Shown piece after piece: positions 32,091-39,768 of a DNA stretch of 64,000 nucleotides (positions are counted from its first letter, which is position 1; each line of letters starts with the position of its first letter). Where the stretch lies: positions 82,002,760 through 82,066,759 of the forward strand of contig CM043948.1 of assembly GCA_014529385.2 (NCBI GenBank). Direction: 5' to 3'. This stretch comes from Adiantum capillus-veneris (Eukaryota; Streptophyta; Polypodiopsida; Polypodiales; Pteridaceae). The notes under the pieces were generated by a model. It was not told the DNA's origin. It saw only the letters and a program-made list of their open reading frames with translations, and searched no databases. The position numbers and the translations under genes are program-made.

Positions 32091-32854
32091 ATTATGCCAC
32101 ATTATACCAAGTAACAATAGCACCCGCATGGATTCATGCTATTGTGGAATATTTGACTAATAGGGAGTTGTCAGGAGATTGGTCTAAAGCCAGACAAAAG
32201 GCTTTACAAATTGAAGCGAATAGGTATACCATCATTAGTGACCAATTGTATAAAAGAGGACTCGATTACCAGTTGAGGATAGTTCCTCATGAAAATGACT
32301 ACTTTCCATTATTGGAGCAAGCCCATGCAGGCATAGTAGGGGGTCATTTTCGACGGAGAGAACCGTAAAAATCATTATGATTGTAGGAATATGGTGGCCG
32401 ACCATGATTCAAGATGCAGCAGAATTCCTGAAAAGGTGTGATGAATGTCAACGCACTAAGGTGCCAGTTAAGAGAGACGACATGCCTTTAAGACCAATGA
32501 TGAGTGCTCGAGGATTCGCTAAATGGGGATTGGACTTTGTTGGTCCTATTACTCCACCAGCTTATTGTTCACAAACACAATACATCATAGTGGCCACTGA
32601 TTATCTGACCAAATGGGTGGAAGCAAAAGCCACAACAAAGGCAGATGCAAGAACCACGGCACAATTCTTATATGAATATGTGTTTACACGATATGGCCTA
32701 CCAATCGAGCTGGTGAGTGATAGAGGGACGCACTTTGTAAATGAAGGAATCAAACATCTCTTGAATGAGTTTATGGTAATTCATCGCAAATGTGCACCCT
32801 ACCATCCACAAGCCAATGGCCAAGCAGAAGCGACCAACAAAATATTGTGCACAA
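32091..32854 (+). pseudogene. Gypsy-G integrase: second H2C2 module and catalytic core, first part
   Basis: The linker is followed by the second H2C2 module: LLEQAHAGIVGGHF (H-x6-H), IWWPTMIQDAAEFLKRC and DEC, with a frameshift at 32365-32377. The catalytic core has WGLDFVGPITPP (first Asp), YGLPIELVSDRGTHFVN (second Asp) and CAPYHPQANGQAEATNK (Glu). The reading frame is cut at 32854 by Copia-2b and resumes at 38024-38029. Confidence 0.9.
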
Positions 32855-33081
32855 AGTTGGAATTAGGGTTGCAAAGAAACACACACAGCTTGGAGAAGAT
32901 GAAGGAAGCTCAAGGCACACAATAGAGAGTGTGTTACTTAGTGTGCAATGGAAAGATAGATAGCCCTAGAGTGATGGGCGTATATACAATGCACGAGGGA
33001 AAAAACCTCCTAAAGAGGGAAAAAATGCCCCGGCAGTCCTAATGTGTTCACACACATCACTACCACATGTATATGGTAACA
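32855..33081 (-). repeat. Copia-2b 3' LTR
   Basis: Begins AGTTGGAATTAGGG (first base changed from T) and ends TATGGTAACA. The polypurine tract complement (AATCCCCCCTGGAGTG) follows at 33082. Confidence 0.93.
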
Positions 33082-33113
33082 AATCCCCCCTGGAGTGATG
33101 CGGTGAATGAGAG

Positions 33114-34157
33114 CTAGCACATGAGTAAAGGGAAGTGCCATGCCCTGAGGACATGATCAGTCCACAAAGGGGAGTAAGCCCAAAGCTTTGCAGAAAGCTT
33201 CAAGCTTCTCACGAGACAATGCCTTTGTGAAAAGATCTGCAAGGTTGTCCTATGTTCGCACATAAGCCAAGCTGATCTCTCCTGCTGAGAGCCTCTCCCT
33301 GACATAGTGGTAATGCACCTCAATGTGCTTTGTGGGGCATGAAAAACTGGGTTCCTCGCAACTGCCAATGCGCTCTGACTGTTACTGTAGATAGTGTTGG
33401 CAGTGTCCTTTCCAACACCCAAATCAGCCATAAGGCGTCTGAGCCATACACACTCAACCGTAGCTATGCGGACTTCCCTGTACTCAGCCTCACAACTCAA
33501 AGTGGCCACAGTAGGTTGCTTCTTGCTCAACCATGATATACATGAACTACCAACAATGAAACGAAAACCACTTGTGGACACTCACGTGTCAAAACAACTA
33601 GCCCAATCTGAGTCCGAAAAAGCATGTAAGTCTGGCAGCAATGATCCCCCCTTGGGATAAAACAAGCCAAGATGCAAAGTGCCACTAAGGTAGCAGAAAA
33701 TCCTCTTGACAGCCTACCAATGCTTAGACCGTGGGCTATGCATAAATCTGCTGACATGTGAGACTGCAAACTGAATATCCGGCCTCCTATTGCATACATA
33801 AATGAGACAGCCAACATCATTTTGGTAAAGAGTGACATCAGCAGGATCACCAGCATCATGTAGACTCAACTTCAAACCTGTTTCCATGGGAGTGGCAATA
33901 GGTTTGCAATCCTCAAGTCCAAACTTACAGAGCAATGTCTCTATGTAACTTTTCTGACATAAAGCAATACCACCATCACACTGCTTAAACTGTATACCCA
34001 AGTAATGATTCAATAGCCCCAAATCTTTCAACTTGAAAGTAGCATTCAAATCAGCCTTAAATTCAGCAATATGTCTCTCATTTGGTCCAGTGATCAGCAA
34101 ATCATCAACATAAAGAACCACAATGAGAAGTACATCATCCTCACGCTTTACATACAA
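33114..34157 (-). pseudogene. Copia-2b RT C-terminal half and RNase H
   Basis: The frame 33714-34157 starts MYVKREDDVLLIVVLYVDDL with the catalytic YVDD intact near 34101-34112 and ends with RPDIQFAVSHVSRFMHSPRS. RNase H is at 33114-33581 (SKKQPTVATLSCEAEYREV, SNSQSALAVARNPVFHAP). Frameshifts separate the parts near 33330 and 33600-33710. Confidence 0.9.
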
Positions 34158-34187
34158 TGTGCTTTCTGTTGGACTGTTACGAAAGCC

Positions 34188-34997
34188 TCATTTCACCAAA
34201 TGAGTGTCAGCTTTCTCATACCAAGCACGAGGAGATTGCTTCAACCCATACAAAGCCTTCTTAGATCTGCACACTTTGTCCTCTTGTCCTTTTGTGACAA
34301 AAGCGCGAAGTTGCGTTACATAAACTTCCTTAAATATGTCACCATTCAAGAAAGCAGTAACCATGTCTGATTGATGTACATCCCAACCAAAATGAGCTGC
34401 CAATGCACATAGAAAACGCACAGTAGTCATACGACAAGTGGGAGCAAAAGTCTCTTCATAATGTATGCCTTTTTGCTGTGCATAACCCTTTGCAACAAGT
34501 CGAGCCTTATGGCGATCAATCTCACCATCCGGCTTGCATTTCAACTTGTAAACCCACTTCGTACCAATGGCCTTTTTGCCAGGAGGCAAATCACATAAAG
34601 TGCATGTGTCATTTTCTATGAGTGCATCATATTCTGATTGCATGGCAGCCATCCAATTTTCTGAACTCTGTGCTTCATCAAAAGACAGAGGCTCCTCAAC
34701 ATCATGTAAGCTAGACACAGCCAAAGCATAACAATCTGATGTATAAGATGCATTGCGAGAGCCTGAACGAGTACGACTAGACAAAGGTGCATCCAATTTA
34801 CTGTCACGCAAAGTGTGCACCAGCCATTTTGGCATACCTCTAGCCTGTTCATTTTCAGCCCTTTCCTCATCAAGTACATCATGTACATCTGCATCAATAA
34901 TATGCTGATCTAAAACATTTTCAGAAACCCCCATAGGCTGTACATTTTCCTCATTGGAACTTACATTCGTATTTCCACCACTCAAAAGAGGCAACAA
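34188..34997 (-). CDS. Copia-2b RT N-terminal half
   Basis: Open for 269 codons on the minus strand. It contains SENWMAAMQSEYDALIEND, LPPGKKAIGTKWVYKLK, GEIDRHKARLVAKGYAQQKG and YEETFAPTCRMTTVRFL, followed by SDMVTAFLNGDI and CRSKKALYGLKQSPRAWY. These are in the canonical copia RT order. The YVDD motif is in the next frame downstream. Confidence 0.9.
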   Translation of the reverse strand: MLPLLSGGNTNVSSNEENVQPMGVSENVLDQHIIDADVHDVLDEERAENEQARGMPKWLVHTLRDSKLDAPLSSRTRSGSRNASYTSDCYALAVSSLHDVEEPLSFDEAQSSENWMAAMQSEYDALIENDTCTLCDLPPGKKAIGTKWVYKLKCKPDGEIDRHKARLVAKGYAQQKGIHYEETFAPTCRMTTVRFLCALAAHFGWDVHQSDMVTAFLNGDIFKEVYVTQLRAFVTKGQEDKVCRSKKALYGLKQSPRAWYEKADTHLVK

Positions 34998-35033
34998 AGT
35001 GTCATAAATGTCCTATGAGCTTACATTATTGTC

Positions 35034-35975
35034 TCAAGTACATAACAGCAAGGGCTGAACAGAATCTTCCACAAACACTACATCCTGAGAAACCAGAATA
35101 CGTTTTGTTTGCGGATGATACAACCTGTAACCTTTGCTTTCAGCACTATAACCAACAAAAATACATTTGACAGCCTTATCATCCAATTTTCTGCACTGCA
35201 CTTGTGGCACCAAAGCATATGCCAAAAACCCAAAAACACGCATGTGCTCAATAGAAGGCTTTCTATCATGCCATGCTTCATATGGAGTAATAGACTTCAA
35301 AGCTTTCGTAGGACACATGTTAAGTACATAAGTGGCACACATGATGGCCTCAAGCCAAAAAGAAAGCGGCAAAGCTTGACTTTTGATCATACATCGTGCC
35401 ATTTCCGTTAGTGACCTATTTTTCCTCTCAGCAACACCATTTTGCTGAGGTGTATAAGGCACTGTACATTGGTGTTTTATCCCACGACTAGCCAGAAATG
35501 CATTAAATTCATGAGACATATACTCCTCCCCTCGATCGGAATCGAGGGTGCCCACAGTACATTTCGAGACATTTTCAGCCATAGCCAGAAATTATTTGAA
35601 GCACATAAAAACTTCGGACTTCGCTTTAAGCGGAAATACCCATGCATGCCTGGAGTAATCATCAATGAAAGTCACGAAGTACAGGTAATTGCCCAAGGAC
35701 GGAGTTTGCATGGGCCCACAAACATCACTATGCACAAGCTGCAACCTTCATGTGGCCCGAATTGAACCATCCTTTGGAAATTTAGAACGCTGCATCTTAC
35801 CCAAAATACAGCCTTCACAAACATGTTTGACAGGTGCTTCAAGAGGCGGCAAAGAAGCAACCATATCAAATTTCTGCAAACGTAGCAAACTGGCAAAATT
35901 CAGATGACCAAAACGTGCATGCCAAAGTTTTGCATCTTAAATAGCCCTTGGATGTGCAATAGCATTTGCAAAATT
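35034..35975 (-). pseudogene. Copia-2b integrase
   Basis: The frame 35034-35582 includes DRGEEYMSHEFNAFLASRG, TVPYTPQQNGVAERKNRSL (catalytic Glu) and SFWLEAIMCATYVLN, ending DVVFVEDSVQPLL. The N-terminal integrase and GAG-pre-integrase pieces are at 35590-35975 in other frames (FGHLNFASLL- and LWHARFGH-like reading, 35860-35940). Confidence 0.88.
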
Positions 35976-36851
35976 TTATCCACACTTGTCATACAAAGTG
36001 AGCTTATACAGCCCACGGCACAAAAGCCGAGATCCAACAATTTCATCACCAAAACTGAGATCATGAACTGTGCATCTGTCATCCACAAATTTGACTACAA
36101 GTCCAAGTCTAGCAAGTGCGGATACAGACAAGAGATTTTTCTTGATCCCAGGTACATAAAGTGCATAAACAAGTGTGAAGGAACTGCCATTAGCAGCAGT
36201 AAACACAATCTTTCCAACTCCCTGAACTGGATAAGAGGCGTTGTTGGCACAAGTGACTGAATTCGCATCAGGGACAGACTCGAGAGAGGTAAACAATTCA
36301 TGATGTGAGGTAATGTGCTTTGTAGCACCAATGTCGAAATACCACACATGTAAATCTGCAGCAACTGACAAGCATGCATCATGGACAGCAGGATTGTAAG
36401 TGCACTCTGTGCTTAAAGCCCATTCTGCATCAACATCAGCAACACAGTTTCCTTTCACAGAAGACTCAACAATGGCTGCATTTGTAATGGAACCAACATT
36501 TGCAGTGGAACCACCCTCTTTCTTCTTAGCCTCTTTGACCTTCAACTTAGGACACGACTTGATCAAGTGATCATTGGCTTTACAATAATGGCAACGCATC
36601 TTCTTTTTTCCCTTATCACCAGAATTTCCAGACGAATTGCTGCCAGCAGAAGCATTAGGGACAGAATTTTTGCCACTCGCAGCAGAACCATAAGAAGTGG
36701 CTGCATTGGTGTTACCACCCTTTCTTTGAGAAGCAATAAAAGCCTGTTCAATTGCACGCTGTCTAGTCCTATTTTTTCTGGAAAGTGACTCTTGCAACAG
36801 CAATGTGCATAATGCATCAAACTTGACAACTTCTGGATTTACTTGGGTCAT
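35976..36851 (-). CDS. Copia-2b gag C-terminus, zinc knuckle and protease
   Basis: Open for 291 codons. The zinc knuckle is CHYCKANDHLIKSC (CX2CX4HX4C) with KGKKKMR just before it. The protease active site is VWYFDIGATKHITSH, with D-I-G where D-S/T-G is expected, so activity is doubtful. The remainder (CANNASYPVQGVGKIVF, LYVPGIKKNLLSVSALARLG) is standard copia protease to pre-integrase sequence. Confidence 0.92.
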   Translation of the reverse strand: MTQVNPEVVKFDALCTLLLQESLSRKNRTRQRAIEQAFIASQRKGGNTNAATSYGSAASGKNSVPNASAGSNSSGNSGDKGKKKMRCHYCKANDHLIKSCPKLKVKEAKKKEGGSTANVGSITNAAIVESSVKGNCVADVDAEWALSTECTYNPAVHDACLSVAADLHVWYFDIGATKHITSHHELFTSLESVPDANSVTCANNASYPVQGVGKIVFTAANGSSFTLVYALYVPGIKKNLLSVSALARLGLVVKFVDDRCTVHDLSFGDEIVGSRLLCRGLYKLTLYDKCG

Positions 36852-37435
36852 AAGTCTCCAAGTACTAGCAAAAGTCTGGTAAGAATCTGGTAAGGCATCA
36901 AGAACAGTCTACACAAGGGAACTGTCTGAAATAACTTCACCTACAAAAATAAGTTGCTCATTGATATCCTTGACACTAGCAAGGAAAGTGTCCATATCAT
37001 CTTCCTCATGCATAATCTTCGACTCCAGCTCTTTACACAGCAAAGCAATTTTAGCCTCATTGTGGCTTGCATAAAGACCTGCTAGAATATCCCAAACCTG
37101 TTTTGCAGATTTTGTTGAACGGATGTGAGGAACAATGGTGCGCTTCACAGACAACACAATCAATGCATGAGCCTTTGCATCCTTAACATCCCAACGAGCT
37201 TGTTCTGCCATAGGCAAAACAACTCTAACATCTGCAATCCTTGCAGCAAGACCTGCAACATCCTCAACATCGCCTCAGAACCAGGACGTACATCAATGCC
37301 CTGCACAATGTTCCAGACACCCTTTGACATAAGAACATGTTGTATCATATAAGCCCACATAGGGTAGTTGTCCCCATCCAACCTGTCCTCAGCAGCAAAC
37401 ATCTTGAACACATCTGTGTTGTTGTTGTTAGCCAT
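36852..37435 (-). pseudogene. Copia-2b gag N-terminus
   Basis: A likely start codon at 37433-37435 gives MANNNNTDVFKMFAAEDRLD, then YPMWAYMIQHVLMSKGVW, typical of copia gag. A frame change near 37260 leads into AKSAKQVWDILAGLYASHN-like sequence (36909-37217). The gag-to-knuckle join near 36900 is also out of frame. Confidence 0.88.
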
Positions 37436-37782
37436 GGTAAATGTTGCACCTGATGTGAAAACTGCCCGAAAATAGGAGAAACGGAGCGGGAACAACCTGT
37501 GCTATATGCACAAACCGTAGAAGACTATAAGGCACCTTTTATGCAGAAAACAACATTGACAAAAAATTTGCACAAAATGATGAAATAGCTTGTGCAGTAC
37601 TACCTGTAGTGGAAACGGAGGCCAAAATGAGCCCAAATCAAAATTCTGAGCAGACCAAGCTCTTTGAGGCTTCCCAAAATATTTGTCGACCTATGAACGC
37701 TTGCCGAAGCTCACTGAAATCGGAGAAAGTGAGTAGGCATGTGCTGGAGCAGCTGGCGACTAAGCCCGGGAGGACGTGACGT

Positions 37783-37794
37783 GCTCTGATACCA
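37783..37794 (-). promoter_or_regulatory. Copia-2b primer-binding site
   Basis: GCTCTGATACCA on the plus strand is the perfect complement of TGGTATCAGAGC, the initiator tRNA-Met site, two bases from the LTR. Confidence 0.93.
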
Positions 37795-37796
37795 AT

Positions 37797-38023
37797 TGTT
37801 GGAGTTAGGGTTGCAGAGAAACACACACAGCTTGGAGAAGGCAAAGGAAGCTCAAGGCACAGAATAGAGAGTGTGTTACTTAGTGTGCAATGGAAAGATA
37901 GATAGCCCTAGAGTGATGGACGTATATACAATGCACGGGGGAAAAAACCTCCTAAAGAGTGAAAAAATGCCCCGGCAGTCCTAATGTGTTCACACACATC
38001 ACTACCACATGTATATGGTAACA
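37797..38023 (-). repeat. Copia-2b 5' LTR
   Basis: Begins TGTTGGAGTTAGGG and ends TATGGTAACA, 227 bp, paired with 32855-33081. TATATA on the minus strand, in GCATTGTATATACG near 37923-37936, may be the promoter TATA box. Confidence 0.93.
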
Positions 38024-38666
38024 CACAGTTCTTACGAAACTGGTTAGTGAAACAATGATGGACTGGGATCAAATGCTATATTCAGCATTGTGGGCTTATC
38101 AAGTTGCATATAAAACAACACTCAATGCTACAACGTTTAATATGGTGTAAGGGTTAAATGCAATACTGCCTATTGAATTTTTGATTCCAACGCTAAGGGT
38201 AGCTAAACGGTTGGACTGGACGGGCCATGAGCTTTCAGAATGATTAGATGACCTAGAAAAACTAGACGAGTTACGACTCAATGCGGTAGCAACCATTTTT
38301 GCCAAGAAAAGACAACAGAAAGAGTTTTTACACAAACATGTCAAAAACAAGGACTTTAAAACGGGGGACTATGTCTTGGTATACACCCTTAAACAGCATG
38401 CCAAGAAACTAAAGAAAAGAGGAATGGGGCCTTATTTGATCCAAGATATCTCGTCTAGCGGAGCAGTAAAACTGTCGACACTAGATGGAAAAGAAATGCC
38501 TAATTGGATTAGTGGGTGTCATTTGAAAAAGTATCATCTACCTCTAACTCCTGGGATGTGTTTTAATTGCATTATGGCAAAGCCTATAGATAGGAACAGC
38601 AATGATTTCATGACCAGGCACAGCAAGAAGCCAAGGAACGCATTGCTAAGTGAAAGCAGTTTCTGA
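38024..38666 (+). pseudogene. Gypsy-G integrase, C-terminal part
   Basis: Continues the interrupted core: SETMMDWDQMLYSALWAYQV and YKTTLNATTF, then TLRVAKRLDW and EKLDELRLNAVATIFAKKR. Stops occur near 38149 and 38242. The clean end (38376-38666) has KRGMGPYLIQDISSSGAVKL and GCHLKKYH, the usual integrase GPY tail, and ends at a TGA. No chromodomain follows. Confidence 0.88.
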
Positions 38667-38677
38667 GGACAATAAAC

Positions 38678-39322
38678 ATGGTCACACCGATGATGACTGA
38701 AGAATATCCTCTTCCAACAATCCAAACAATCGAAGCGAATATACAAAGCGAAAAACTAGCAAGGACAATCACAGAACTTATGGCTCAAGAGGAGAACACG
38801 TGGTGTACTCCTTACATTAAAGCATATGCAGGCACAGAACAAGTAGAAACCTATGCATTGCTTGACACTAGGGCGAAATTGAGTATCATCAGCTTTGAGC
38901 TCTTTCAAAAACTTGGACCAATGACAAAATTCATAGAAACACACAAGCTGAAAGTCGCATCGGGTGATGAGGTGACCACTTTGTGGTCTATTATGTTACC
39001 AATCACAGTGCAGGGGCACACGTACACTCATAAGTTCCATGTGTTGCCACCAAATAGATCAGCAACGCCGTGTATCTTAGCAGTGTCGTGGATGAAAGTT
39101 AACAGAGTATTCATTGATTTGGATACTAATGAGCACTGTTCAGAAATGACAACTTTTCAGAACCCTTCTTATCATATGATAAATATGTGTCAATGTGGAG
39201 ATAGGAGTCCGTACATCCGCAATGCACTAATCAACAACAATCAAAGTTTGAATGGCAAGAAATGTATTATCAAAAGCCAACAATCATGCAGGGAACCAGG
39301 CAAGTGTGGGTGCGATGTATAG
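38678..39322 (+). CDS. Second retropepsin-like ORF of Gypsy-G
   Basis: This separate ORF of 214 codons starts with ATG 11 bases after the integrase stop, in another frame. The middle looks like a retroviral-type aspartic protease: VETYALLDTRAKLSIIS (active site D63-T64-R65 instead of D-T/S-G), LKVASGDEVTTLWSIMLPIT, YTHKFHVLPPN and CILAVSWMKVNRVFIDLD. Its fold order matches retropepsin, yet it is not a copy of the first protease at 28825, from which it differs clearly. The Gly-to-Arg change (AGG codon, one transition from GGG) would disable catalysis in this copy. It may be a second protease, a dimerisation partner or a substrate-binding relic (inference). Confidence 0.7.
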   Translation: MVTPMMTEEYPLPTIQTIEANIQSEKLARTITELMAQEENTWCTPYIKAYAGTEQVETYALLDTRAKLSIISFELFQKLGPMTKFIETHKLKVASGDEVTTLWSIMLPITVQGHTYTHKFHVLPPNRSATPCILAVSWMKVNRVFIDLDTNEHCSEMTTFQNPSYHMINMCQCGDRSPYIRNALINNNQSLNGKKCIIKSQQSCREPGKCGCDV

Positions 39323-39768
39323 ATCTATCCGAGGCACAATTTCATCAAGGGCGGAAATATCAAGTTTGGCTCAGGCAAGACAGCTTAATTCTTGTAAGGG
39401 AGTTGACTGAAGAAAAGACAAATAACCCTACAAAAGCAAAGCTTTGAAGAACCATTATTAACAAGAAGAATCCGCAACGAACTATATTGGTATGGCGTCC
39501 AAAAATACAAATTCAAAACAAGCCAACAACACAGGTGTGGATGCCGAAGAAGACCAACGAACGATTGTCTACAATTGCAAATGACAAGCTAGACCATACA
39601 GCCATCACACCGAAACAAGTAGCGTCAACGACAACAAACACGAGTATCTGTGCAAGCAAAGTCAACAAAAAGATATGGAAACGAAAAGAAGTTCAACTAG
39701 AACATGCAACAAAGAATACAACCGTATCGACTTCAGCGGAGGCACAAACAAAAGTTCAAAAACCTTGA
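39262..39768 (+). pseudogene. W-x-P/R-K repeat tail after the second protease
   Basis: In overlapping frames after the protease-like domain are QVWVRCIDL, YQVWLRQDS, LVWRPKIQ and QVWMPKKTNERL (39298-39560), followed by a Thr/Lys-rich end (to 39768). The spaced V-W-x-P-K motifs mirror those at the C-terminus of the Gypsy-E ORF. Function unknown. Frame breaks near 39322 and 39447. Confidence 0.6.

Larger units (their letters stand above)
32855..38023 (-). mobile_element. Copia-2b: complete Ty1/copia element nested in Gypsy-G integrase
   Basis: Minus-strand element with both LTRs (227 bp each), primer-binding site, gag, protease, integrase, RT, RNase H and polypurine tract. Target duplication is CACAA (32850-32854) versus CACAG (38024-38028), one change. 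By eye the LTRs differ at about 10 of 227 positions. The integrase frame of Gypsy-G reads directly across the insertion, proving the boundary. Several frameshifts make it defective. Confidence 0.95.
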
